DNA of 20,968 bases, taken from positions 91,084 to 112,051 of the forward strand of contig NZ_GG700735.1 in the NCBI RefSeq assembly GCF_000160835.1, written 5' to 3'. Both the position numbers and the translations under genes were made by a program. This stretch comes from Limosilactobacillus antri DSM 16041. GTDB lineage: Bacteria; Bacillota; Bacilli; Lactobacillales; Lactobacillaceae. Below, in pieces: positions 1 through 7,900 of this stretch (its first letter is position 1; each line of letters begins with the position of its first letter). The notes beneath the pieces are model-generated. The model saw only the letters and a program-made list of their open reading frames with translations, had not been told where the DNA came from and made no database searches.

Positions 1-30
1 AATCGCATTATAGGTTTTAACATTGAACAT
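1..30 (-). CDS. serA: D-3-phosphoglycerate dehydrogenase, N-terminal fragment (cut by window edge)
   Basis: Only the first ten codons are inside the window and read MFNVKTYNAI, an N-terminus I recognise from lactobacillar phosphoglycerate dehydrogenases. SerA oxidises 3-phosphoglycerate to 3-phosphohydroxypyruvate, the substrate of SerC, in the cytosol. The start is fixed by the AGGAGGGT ribosome site at 38-45, seven bases upstream. That site overlaps the serC stop codon (44-46), so the two genes are very probably one transcript with coupled translation. Identity rests on a short stretch plus the serC context. Confidence 0.75.
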   Translation of the reverse strand, partial: MFNVKTYNAI

Positions 31-43
31 AGTCGTCACCCTC

Positions 44-1117
44 CTACTGGTTTTCTTTTTCAAACTTCGCCATAAAGTCGCGGAGGGCTACTGCCCCTTC
101 GTACGGCATCGCATTGTAAAGGCTTGCCCGCATCCCGCCAACTAAGCGGTGCCCCGCTAAGTTCAGCAAGCCCGCCTGCCGAGCCTCCGCAATGAAGCGC
201 TGGTCCAGTTCCGGAGTGCCGGTTGTAAACGGGATGTTGGTAAATGACCGGGCCGTCCGGGCGACCTTATTCGTAAATAGCCGTGAATTGTCTAAGAAAT
301 CATAGATCAGGGCCGCTTTGCGCTGGTTTGCGGCCGCTATTGCCTGAACGCCGCCTTGTTCCTCCAGCCAGCCCAGTACGAGCTTGGCAACGTAAATTTG
401 AAAGACCGGCGGCGTGTTCAGGGTCGATGCCTTGCGGGCCAGGGCCGCGTAGTTCAACATGCTGGGGAGGCCCTGATCGGCCGCCAGCAGCTGGCGTTGG
501 GCAACCACAATCGTCAGGCCAGCGGGGGCCAGGTTCTTCTGGGCACCGGCATAGAGCAACGCAAAGCGGTCAAACTGGTACTCCTGCCCCAGGAAGTTCG
601 AGGAGAGGTCCCCAACTAACGGCACCGTGGTCGCTGGCAAGTGGTGGTAGCTGGTCCCGTAGATCGTGTTATTAGCGGTGATGTGGAGGTAGTCATACTT
701 GCCGGCGGGCAGCTGCGGCACCGCGGGGATGGTGGTGAAATCCGGACCGGCGTCAGTCACCTGGTCGGCCTGGAGGTGGGGAATTTTGCGGGCCTCCTCC
801 AGTGCCCGGGCCGCCCAGTGGCCGGTATTGGCATACGCCGCCCGGTGGTACTTGGTTGCCAGATTTAAGGGCACCATGGTAAATTGCAGCGTGCCGCCGC
901 CCTGGAGAAAGAGCACGTCGTAGCGGTTATCAAGCTTTAGGAGCTTCAAGACCCGCTCCTTAGCCGCCGCATAAATGTCGTTAAACAGGGGTGACCGGTG
1001 AGAAATCTCTAAAATACTCTGGTGACTGCCCCGATAATCCAGAAGCTCGGCCTGGACCTGTTTGAGCACCGGCCGCGGTAAAACTGCCGGGCCAGCGGCG
1101 TAGTTATATACTGTCAT
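44..1117 (-). CDS. serC: Phosphoserine aminotransferase
   Basis: Class V, PLP-dependent aminotransferase (357 residues, close to the usual 360) that converts 3-phosphohydroxypyruvate and glutamate to phosphoserine, the second step of serine synthesis. Visible hallmarks are the N-terminal YNYAAGPAVLP motif, a GGGT loop near residue 73, Trp101 in TGHW (cofactor stacking), Asp170 in VGDLSS (binds the pyridine nitrogen) and Lys194 in YAGAQKN (Schiff-base lysine). I chose the ATG at 1117 because GAGGAGG lies nine bases upstream and the conserved N-terminus begins there. The frame is open nine codons further upstream to 1144, but that part has no ribosome site and lies against the attenuator terminator. 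Transcription should start near 1340, so expression depends on the leader switch at 1143-1303. It is followed after 13 bases by serA. Confidence 0.95.
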   Translation of the reverse strand: MTVYNYAAGPAVLPRPVLKQVQAELLDYRGSHQSILEISHRSPLFNDIYAAAKERVLKLLKLDNRYDVLFLQGGGTLQFTMVPLNLATKYHRAAYANTGHWAARALEEARKIPHLQADQVTDAGPDFTTIPAVPQLPAGKYDYLHITANNTIYGTSYHHLPATTVPLVGDLSSNFLGQEYQFDRFALLYAGAQKNLAPAGLTIVVAQRQLLAADQGLPSMLNYAALARKASTLNTPPVFQIYVAKLVLGWLEEQGGVQAIAAANQRKAALIYDFLDNSRLFTNKVARTARSFTNIPFTTGTPELDQRFIAEARQAGLLNLAGHRLVGGMRASLYNAMPYEGAVALRDFMAKFEKENQ

Positions 1118-1142
1118 TGACACTGCCTCCTCATTTTTTGCC

Positions 1143-1176
1143 AAAAAGAAAAGCCCCCACTATGGTAAGTGAGGGC
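1143..1176 (-). terminator. Intrinsic terminator (attenuator) in the ser operon leader
   Basis: On the minus strand an 8-bp stem GCCCTCAC/GTGGGGGC (one G-U pair) with an eight-base loop is followed directly by TTTTCTTTTT. It sits between the leader peptide and serC, so it would stop transcription before the structural genes unless its 5' arm is sequestered by the antiterminator. Confidence 0.88.
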
Positions 1177-1260
1177 ACTTGTTTACTTTCAACGGTTTGA
1201 TCGCCCTCACAATCATTAGTGAAGGCCAACCCAAAAGACCAGCCTTCTAACTGATAGAAG
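1169..1260 (-). promoter_or_regulatory. Mutually exclusive hairpins of the ser attenuator
   Basis: Read on the minus strand, four pairings share arms. CTTCTA/TAGAAG (1260-1244) lies over the end of the leader peptide. GAAGGCTGGTC/GGTTGGCCTTC (1247-1221; 11 pairs including G-U, loop TTTTG) starts at the peptide stop codon. GCCTTCAC/GTGAGGGC (1226-1203) competes with it for the CCTTC arm. GTGAGGGC (1210-1203) also pairs perfectly with GCCCTCAC (1176-1169), the 5' arm of the terminator. A ribosome stalled on serine codons leaves 1247-1221 free to fold, which frees GTGAGGGC to form the antiterminator. A ribosome that reaches the stop codon blocks 1247-1237, so 1226-1203 folds and the terminator forms. 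The pairings are seen in the sequence; the mechanism is inferred. Confidence 0.82.
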
Positions 1261-1303
1261 ACTGTGAGGATGATAATGCGGTAAATGGAACTAGTAATTG
1301 CAT
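1247..1303 (-). CDS. Serine-rich leader peptide of the ser operon
   Basis: Eighteen codons, MQLLVPFTALSSSQSSIS, followed by TAG. Six of the last eight residues are serine (codons TCA, TCC, TCA, TCT, TCT, AGT). A strong GGAGGA ribosome site lies about seven bases before the ATG. The stop codon is the first base triplet of the 1247-1221 hairpin, the geometry expected of a leader peptide whose translation is sensed. It probably acts only in cis as a sensor of Ser-tRNA charging. It is far too short for a standard gene caller. Confidence 0.85.
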   Translation of the reverse strand: MQLLVPFTALSSSQSSIS

Positions 1304-1345
1304 AATTCTTCCTCCGATCTCATGGATTATTAAATCGATATTCAT

Positions 1346-1374
1346 ATTTTAATCTATTTTTAATTTATTGTCAA
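1346..1374 (-). promoter_or_regulatory. Promoter of the ser operon leader
   Basis: On the minus strand TTGACA (1374-1369) and TAAAAT (1351-1346) are separated by 17 bases, a near-consensus sigma-70/SigA promoter. The transcript would begin around 1338-1340, about 35 bases before the leader peptide ATG. It is back-to-back with the promoter of the divergent phosphatase gene. Confidence 0.8.
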
Positions 1375-1379
1375 TGATT

Positions 1380-1388
1380 TGCTATAAT
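1380..1388 (+). promoter_or_regulatory. Extended -10 promoter of the histidine phosphatase gene
   Basis: TATAAT at 1383-1388 is preceded by TG at 1380-1381, the extended -10 form, with only a poor -35 (TTAATT at 1360-1365). It lies 29 bases before the ATG at 1417, and the gene has an AAAGGAGGA ribosome site at about 1401-1409. The -35 of the opposing ser promoter (1369-1374) lies inside this promoter's footprint, so the two should compete for polymerase. Confidence 0.65.
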
Positions 1389-1416
1389 AAATTTAACGCT
1401 AAAGGAGGATCCAGCA

Positions 1417-2040
1417 ATGACCGAATTCTATCTTATCCGCCACGGGCAAACCACGGCGAACGCATTGGGACTAAAGCAGGGCACAATTAACGATGAGCGC
1501 ACCTACCTTTCCGCACGCGGGAAACAGCAGGCGCTGGCGCTCGCCCGCCACTTTCATCCCGCTAATTTAACCGCCCTTTACGTTTCTCCCCTCCACCGCA
1601 CCAGACAGACCGCGGAAATTGTCAACGCCGCGCTGAGGCTGCCGGTAACGGTTGACGAGCGGCTCCTGGAAATCTCTTACGGGGACTGGGACGGGCAGTC
1701 GAACGCTAAACTGATGCAGGCATACCCCGACCTTTTTTACCCCCTGATTAACGACGTGCGGCCCAACTATGCCGCCACTGCTCATGGCGAGCGCTTCACG
1801 GACGTGGAAGAGCGGGTCCGCGACTTTACGGCAGCGGTTGTCAAACGGCAGCCGCACGACCGGGTCCTCGTGGTAACCCATGGCTTTACCGTCCGTTCAT
1901 TTGCCGCCAACACCACCGGTGCGCAGGGGCTCGCCCTGCTCGAGCCGGCCAATTGCAGCGTCACGAAGATCGTGGTTGAGCCGCAGACCGGCGCACAGCA
2001 TTTAATTTACTACAACCGGGTTATCGACAGTCAGTTTTAG
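1417..2040 (+). CDS. Histidine phosphatase family protein (phosphoglycerate mutase-like)
   Basis: 207-residue cytosolic protein of the branch-2 histidine phosphatase superfamily. The catalytic set is visible: LIRHGQT with Arg8 and the phosphorylated His9, Arg61 in SPLHRTRQTA, Glu85 in LLEISYGDWDG as likely proton donor, and the second His155 in VVTHGFTVR. Small members of this family dephosphorylate assorted phosphometabolites and are often misnamed phosphoglycerate mutase. It is divergent from serC-serA across a shared promoter region. Some family members (the PspA type of Hydrogenobacter) are phosphoserine phosphatases, so a role as the third serine enzyme is possible, but only by context. 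The start is supported by AAAGGAGGA eight bases upstream. The gene is GC-rich like its core neighbours. Confidence 0.88.
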   Translation: MTEFYLIRHGQTTANALGLKQGTINDERTYLSARGKQQALALARHFHPANLTALYVSPLHRTRQTAEIVNAALRLPVTVDERLLEISYGDWDGQSNAKLMQAYPDLFYPLINDVRPNYAATAHGERFTDVEERVRDFTAAVVKRQPHDRVLVVTHGFTVRSFAANTTGAQGLALLEPANCSVTKIVVEPQTGAQHLIYYNRVIDSQF

Positions 2041-2071
2041 GCTGCTTGAGTGCAAGCCCTCGAAACCAACT

Positions 2072-2108
2072 GACCCCCAGGGTTCGGCGTTACCGAGCCC
2101 TGGGGGTC
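2072..2108 (+). terminator. GC-rich hairpin after the phosphatase gene
   Basis: GACCCCCAGGG pairs perfectly with CCCTGGGGGTC (11 bp), with an inner TCGG/CCGA extension. It starts 31 bases after the stop codon. No T-run follows, so it may be a terminator of the weak type or an mRNA end-stabilising hairpin. Confidence 0.55.
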
Positions 2109-2126
2109 GCATTGTATCTTGAGAGA

Positions 2127-2237
2127 GTGGGAAATAACCTCCTCGACAAGGCGTATGGATAACCTAGAACGATAGTTGGCACGGTACGGGCCGGCTAGCG
2201 TTCGTAGTTAGACACTAGCCTTGTGGTTATTTTCCAC
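2127..2237. other. Structured intergenic element (long-range stem with inner stems)
   Basis: GTGGGAAATAACC (2127-2139) pairs with GGTTATTTTCCAC (2225-2237), 12 of 13 plus one G-U. The stem continues after a six-base bulge with ACAAGG (2146-2151) and CCTTGT (2219-2224). Inside are GGCTAG/CTAGCC (2193-2198/2215-2220) and an alternative GAACG/CGTTC stem. No coding frame explains it. It could be a small RNA, a mobile repeat (MITE-like) or a long terminator. The coding strand is unknown. Confidence 0.5.
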
Positions 2238-2268
2238 GTTATCTTTGTAATAGTTAAGAACTAACATA

Positions 2269-2303
2269 AGGCTGGTGAGAAAACATAGTTTTTCTCCCAG
2301 CCT
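2269..2303 (-). terminator. Hairpin downstream of the large adhesin gene
   Basis: AGGCTGG...CCAGCCT (7 bp) continues after a one-base bulge into GAGAAA/TTTCTC-type pairing with a short loop. It lies about 80 bases after the adhesin stop on the minus strand, and also about 160 bases after the plus-strand hairpin at 2072. T-runs on both sides are weak, so termination is probable rather than certain and could serve either strand. The interval 2304-2385 shows nothing else. Confidence 0.5.
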
Positions 2304-2385
2304 CGTTCCATTTTGGGGTCCGACGAGCCGTGAGCTGCGCCGGGCGGGTGCCGCCAGCCAAGTGCGGTTGGGTTCTCGCCCCAGC

Positions 2386-4872
2386 CTATCCCCGCTTCTT
2401 GCTCAAGCCGGCTAGGCCGAGCATCCCGAGCAGGCTGGCAACTCCTAAGCTGATTGCAGCACCGCTATTGGCAGCACCGGTTTGCGGCAGCGTCTTGTCA
2501 CTAGCTGTCTGCCGGTCCCCCTGTGCCGGGGCGGGTGTCGCCAGGGCATTATTCGGGAGCGTTGGGCGGCCCGGATTCAGCGTGGAAGCATCGTTCCCCG
2601 GCTGGCCCGGTGTAATTACCGGTTTCTTCACCAGGTGAATGATAATCGGCTTATTTTGGGCCGTGAAGGTATAGGCAGTCGGCAGCGTTTGGCCGGGTGC
2701 CAGCACATAACCAGCTGGAACGGCGAGCCGCAGCTCAATACTGGTCCCGGTCTTGCCGCTAATGGTAATTACCGGTCCCACTTGGCGCTGGTTGTTGCCG
2801 TCGTCAACAAACTTGATGGTGTTGTGCTCATCAACCGGCTGGTAAACCACCGTCCTGGTGAGGTTGTCACTGTCCGGGGTGACCGCCACCGGCGCAATCC
2901 GCGGTTGGTCTGGAAGATAACCAGCGATGTCCGGACTAGCCACTTCCGCAAAGGTGTGCTGACCGTCTTGTGACCAGGCGCCCATATCCGTATTCGTCAC
3001 GAGGTCGTGGAGCTTGGTGCGGGTAAAGGTCACGGTCTGGACCTGGTCGGGCTTTGCCGTCGTGCCATCAGCATATTGGTAGTGGACAGTTTCCGTGACC
3101 GTTCGGGATTCATTGGCGGAACTGGTCCGGTGCTTTAAATGAACTTCAAAGCGGTTGGTCAGTCCGTACTTAGTCCCCGCGGCGAAGTTATTAGAAACGA
3201 GTTCATAGTTCTGGGCCTGGTAGCCGCTAACCCTGGCCTCCGGATCAGTTGCAAAGCTGATAACCGAGTGATAGTCCCCGTGGGCCTGATCCGTTGCTAA
3301 GGTTGCACCGGTCGTGTCATCGATATAGCTAATCGTGGCCTCTTCAGTATCGGGAACCATCGTAATGTAAGTGATCGGGTAGCCAACGTCATTTTGCGGC
3401 ATATACGGTGTCGTGCCGTCTTGCATAGATTGCTGGTATTGCTGCTGCGCAATGGTTGTCCCGGGAATCATGGTCCCGTACCCGGAGCGATAATTCGGCG
3501 TGTAGTAGACCTGGATACCATTCGACATGGGAGAAAAGAAAATACCGTCAACGCTGGGAATGGAAGACTGGGCCGACTGGTCAATGATACTCTTAACGTA
3601 GTCTTCAGCACTCATGTTTGCCTGGAGCACCGTCGGGTTTGCCAAGGAAATCCACTTATACGAGCGATTACTTGGGTCCTGCACCAACATCTTCAAATCA
3701 TGATAACCGGTAGTATCAAATCCCTGATAGTTGCCAAAGGAAAGTTTGGCATGGGAAATGCCGTTTGTGCCACCATGCTGATTTTCCGCAAGGTTAAAAT
3801 CAAACGTCAGCTTTACGTTTAAGTGGTTGGCCTTTTGGAGGCCTTGAACTTGAGACAGCAGTTGATCAGTACTCTCACCCTGGTAAGCAGTCAGGGTCCC
3901 GTCTAAGTTATAACTGATGTTGCTAGCATAGTTATAGTGCGGGTAAAGCGGGTCCACTTGCCCATCACTGTTTGGAACTAGGGTCCCGTAAAGCAGGTGT
4001 GCGTGCTCAACCAATTCCTGGTGGTTAGGATCGCTTTGCGGATTGGTGATCCCCTTGGTATAAGCTTGAGCCAGCTGGTCTGCATAGGCGGGGTCCACTT
4101 GGACAATTGGCGGTAGCGCAATCGGAATGTCAAGGTTTTCGTGAATGATATTGTCTCGAACGTGAATCTCAAAGGCCAGGTCACGTTCAGCAATCTTCCC
4201 GTCAAAGCCGGTGAAGCCATTGCTTACCAGTTGGAAGGGTGCATACTTCCCGTCAGTATGCTCGTTGCCATTGTAGTCATACCAAACCTTGGTCAGCTGT
4301 GCCAGCTCATCATTAACGGGATTACTTAACTGGTCAGCAGAAAGGCGCGCGCCAACCCGTCCCGTAACGTTGAACGAGTCATTAAGCGTTTCCCCCGTGC
4401 TATCGTCGATGATCTTTACGCTAACCCGGTGGCCGACAAACTTTAAGTGTACCTTGTAGAAGTTATCACCGGTATTGAAGACAATGTTATGCCCATTGGT
4501 CGAATCGGAAACCAGGTCATAGCCTAATTGGTAATACCTTGCGAGAGCGTCCTTAGTATTGTAGCCAGAATCCTCGCTAAATTTGCCCTGCAGGCCGATT
4601 TCCCGCAAGACCTTGCCGTTATCGGAATCGTCAATGTACTGGACCTTCCCGGCTTCATTATTCGGCGTGTAGGTAACCGTTTTGACGATGTCAGGGCTGG
4701 CGGTGCTGACGGTCACGGCCGCAACCGAAGTTTGATCCGGGGTGTAGCCAGTAATGGCGGGCGTCGGAACTGCAGGTAACGTGTCCGTTTCCCCCGTTTC
4801 GGACCAGCTAATCTCGCCAGTGAACGGGTTCTGATAGCCAGTGCTCAGGAAGCTCCGTGACTTCTGCACCAC
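2386..4872 (-). CDS. C-terminal part of an interrupted Mub/MucBP adhesin (LPQTG anchor)
   Basis: This is the cell-wall half of a mucus-binding protein separated from its secretion signal by the amber codon at 4927-4929. The frame is continuous with the upstream half: codons 4926-4873 read ITETIHYVKADGS and onward, typical of a Mub repeat start, so the nominal GTG start at 4872 is not biological and has no ribosome site. Visible parts are a MucBP-like KVQYIDDSDNG domain near the N-end, a large unique region, a second MucBP unit (ATISYIDDTTGATL), a Mub B2-like unit with VTETVHYQYADG, a KFVDDGNN unit, a proline-rich spacer, then LPQTGAANSG, a hydrophobic segment and the KKRG tail. Sortase would link the threonine to peptidoglycan. 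Without readthrough or an unseen start this half is not expected to be made or exported. Confidence 0.8.
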   Translation of the reverse strand: MVQKSRSFLSTGYQNPFTGEISWSETGETDTLPAVPTPAITGYTPDQTSVAAVTVSTASPDIVKTVTYTPNNEAGKVQYIDDSDNGKVLREIGLQGKFSEDSGYNTKDALARYYQLGYDLVSDSTNGHNIVFNTGDNFYKVHLKFVGHRVSVKIIDDSTGETLNDSFNVTGRVGARLSADQLSNPVNDELAQLTKVWYDYNGNEHTDGKYAPFQLVSNGFTGFDGKIAERDLAFEIHVRDNIIHENLDIPIALPPIVQVDPAYADQLAQAYTKGITNPQSDPNHQELVEHAHLLYGTLVPNSDGQVDPLYPHYNYASNISYNLDGTLTAYQGESTDQLLSQVQGLQKANHLNVKLTFDFNLAENQHGGTNGISHAKLSFGNYQGFDTTGYHDLKMLVQDPSNRSYKWISLANPTVLQANMSAEDYVKSIIDQSAQSSIPSVDGIFFSPMSNGIQVYYTPNYRSGYGTMIPGTTIAQQQYQQSMQDGTTPYMPQNDVGYPITYITMVPDTEEATISYIDDTTGATLATDQAHGDYHSVISFATDPEARVSGYQAQNYELVSNNFAAGTKYGLTNRFEVHLKHRTSSANESRTVTETVHYQYADGTTAKPDQVQTVTFTRTKLHDLVTNTDMGAWSQDGQHTFAEVASPDIAGYLPDQPRIAPVAVTPDSDNLTRTVVYQPVDEHNTIKFVDDGNNQRQVGPVITISGKTGTSIELRLAVPAGYVLAPGQTLPTAYTFTAQNKPIIIHLVKKPVITPGQPGNDASTLNPGRPTLPNNALATPAPAQGDRQTASDKTLPQTGAANSGAAISLGVASLLGMLGLAGLSKKRG

Positions 4873-4926
4873 ATCAGCGCTGGCTGGGGATCCATCGGCC
4901 TTGACGTAGTGGATCGTCTCCGTGAT

Positions 4927-4929
4927 CTA
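4927..4929 (-). other. In-frame amber stop splitting the adhesin
   Basis: The minus strand reads CAC TAG ATC ACG GAG, with the same frame open for 1132 codons before and 846 codons after. The parallel position in the downstream repeat (RTVTETVHY) is a sense codon. A single C-to-T change from CAG would explain it. No second frameshift or stop is present, which suggests a recent change, a sequencing error, or tolerated readthrough. Confidence 0.9.
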
Positions 4930-7900
4930 GTGGTTTTGGGTAACCTGCTTGGCCACCTTCCCCTCAAAGACAACCGCATCCCCGTCAAAATCGTACTGGA
5001 CCGGCTGCCCAAATTCAGCGGTACCGTTAGGGTAGCCCGCTGCATAGGCCGCAGTGGAATTTTTAATCGTCGGGTGTGCATAATCCAAGACCATGTGTTC
5101 AGGCAGCAGCAGGTGGTCGTTGGTCGTCAGGTCACCAGCACCGGTCATAAAGTCGGCGCGCTTCATGGTGTCCGTGCCATCATTGTAAGTAACCGTCTTG
5201 TCCGGCAGCGCGACGTAATGCTCCCCGCCAGCGGCATCGACATAGTGAACGAGGGTCTTGATTGCCGACTTGCCGGTAACGGTTAACTTGGCCGACGCCC
5301 GGTCCCCAGGATGGATTACCACTTTGGGCAAGGCTTCCCCCTGTTTGGGATCGGTGCTGTAAATAACGCTCGAGGCGTAAATTATTTTGCCGACGTGGTC
5401 GTAGATGTGGTTGTCGACCATGTTCATTGTTACCCGCGCCGTGAGCGGCCGGTCGAGCTGGGAAGTGAAGACCACCTTAACCGCTTTAATCTGGCTCCAG
5501 TCGGTAACCTGGTCGGCAGTCAGTCCGGTCTTACCGGCCAGACTAGCGGCACCCTTGTCGAGGTCCGCACGGTCGGTGTAATAGGTAATCGTCGCCAGAT
5601 TGGACAAATCCGTTACGGTATTCGGATCGGTGAGGGTTACCGGGCCGGTCAGTACTGGCGTGAACTGGCTCTTGCCATCGTTGGTGCTCGGCAGGTTGAT
5701 TACCTGGGTGGCGTTGTCAATCTTCGTATCTGGATCGGCGTTAATCAGTGAGCCATAGACCCTAAAGTGGGTGGGGTCGGTTCCATCAACCCTTTGGACC
5801 GCCGTCAGACTAGGGGTGCTGTAAGTGTTGCCCTGGGTCATCGTTTCCGAGCTGGTACCATCTGCCGTGTTAATCGTCCAGCTTGAACGGCCATACGCAT
5901 CATCGCCGTTGTTGTAGGAAGCCGTTTGGACGTTAATTTGTTCTTCCTGCATTAGGGCTTCAAAAGTGGCCTGGTCTCGGGCTTCAAGGTGGGCCGCTAT
6001 CGGGTGGTTAACATTGCTAACGTTTTGGTTCAAGTTGTCCGCCACCACCATAAACGGGGAATGCTTGGTTGAAGTCAGGTAGTCAAGCCCGTTATTGTAG
6101 TGAACAATAACCGAAAAGCCCTGCTTAACTTCGGGATAATTAGAGAGGTCCACTTTTAAGAAGGTATGCCCGTTGACGGAAAATGTCGTAACGCTCTTCG
6201 GAATTAACTGTTCCGAATCTGGGTTACCCCACGTAGCGGTCAGCCCGGTCTTAATTTCCAGCGGTTGGCTTTGGTCCCAGATTGCATTGTCCGGCACTTG
6301 AATGTACATAATCGGGTGGGCCAGCCGCGGCAAGCCATATGCTGAAGCAGCCGCTTCATAGGTGATGTTTCCGGCGTTCATGGCACCAGGATTTTGCTGG
6401 GCCTGGCCAAGAATCTCAGCCATATAGATTCCGGACTGGTCATTTTCTTTGTAAGTGGTTAACCGGTCGTAAGCAGAATCGACCAGGGTCGGCTGCAGGT
6501 CGTCAGCCTGAAATGCCGTTTTCAGGACTAGCAGGTCCCCGCTCCTAACCGCATCACCGTTAGGATAAGCTTTAGCCAGCGCAAAGTTGGTCCCATGGCT
6601 CATACTAAAACTAAGATCATCATCATAGCTGTAATGAGCATACTTAACCGAAACGGAACGAATGGCCTTCGCCGTTTGCCCGGTAATTTGGCCCATGGCC
6701 GGGATGGACTTGATCCATTCCGTAGAGCCGTCGGTGTAGGTGATCCGGATACCATAACTCGGGTCCAAGTCCTTAATCCCCTGGTTATTGCTCGACATCG
6801 CCAGGGAATGGACGTTAATCCCGTCCGGAATTTGCAGCGAAATCACCAGGTTGTCGACCGGGATGTTGGAGATCGGCGTGAACGTGGTCTGGAAGCCGGA
6901 CCCCGTGTTCGTCCGCTCCTTGTTGACGGTAACTGTTCCCGCCGGTACTCCTTCATCTTTGTTAACATAGTCAGCGGTGTAGCCCTGGGTAATCTTGACC
7001 AAATTGCCCAGGTTAAAAAGGCCCTTAATGCCGAGGACCGTTTGGTTAAGCGAACCCGCGTTTTGGGTGATGGAGTAATTATTCTGGTCGGTCAGGGTAA
7101 TCGTCGGGTGGTGGAGGACCGTATTATAAGCACCATTGGCGAAGGCCTGGTCAGGAACGTTATAGCGACCGGTTAGGTAGATATTCACTGACTGCCCGTT
7201 GGAAAGGAGGGCCCGCAACGGGGAAGTGCTGCTGACGGGGAGGTCCAGGGTTAAGGTGTTGTTCGTAATCATCGCAGCGGTAACGTCAAACTGCGCAAGC
7301 ACCCTAGTCTCGTTGTTTACGGTGACCTTGAAGGCAATTTCCGTTGGCTGGTAGTATTTTGGCAAATCATGGTAAAGCAGGGTCAGGTGGTTTAAGTTAT
7401 CATTGGTGGTCGCGACGTCGGCTGCACTAGGGCTCATCGCTGTAACTAAGTCCACGCCGATCTCACCATTATTAACGTTTTCAAGCGGGTAGCTGCCCGT
7501 TTCCGAAAAGCTAAACGGTTTCCCAATCGTCTTAATCGTAAAGCTGCCAATCTTGGTGCCATTTTTCGTGACGTAAGCATGGTTGATGATCTTTTCATAC
7601 GAACCGGCATTGGCCAGCCCCGCAACAATGTTGGATAAGTGGAGCGTAATATTTTGCCGGAGGTTACCGCTGTTAATAAAGTCATCGGTGATCACGTAAT
7701 AGTCAGGAGCCGCGCTGTCAAAGCTGGTGGTCCCGATGGCAGTCGGGAGGCTCTTGATGTCCGAATTAGTAAGGGAAATGCCGCCCTTGGGAATATAAAT
7801 CTGGTACCGGTCCCCAGACTGGTAATTGTTGGTGCTAAACGAGAGGGTTGTATCGGCATTAGCGGCATCGAGCTGGTCGTTGGTAAGCGTAACCTGGGCT

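Noticed and set aside
1143..1330. T-box riboswitch as the control of serC
   Set aside because: No T-box consensus or specifier-loop arrangement is visible. The terminator and antiterminator arms are explained by the leader-peptide model.
2330..2638. Several open frames antisense to serC, the adhesins and the PgrA-like gene (this is one example)
   Set aside because: They mirror codon structure of GC-rich or repetitive genes on the opposite strand, lack ribosome sites and have no family-like composition.
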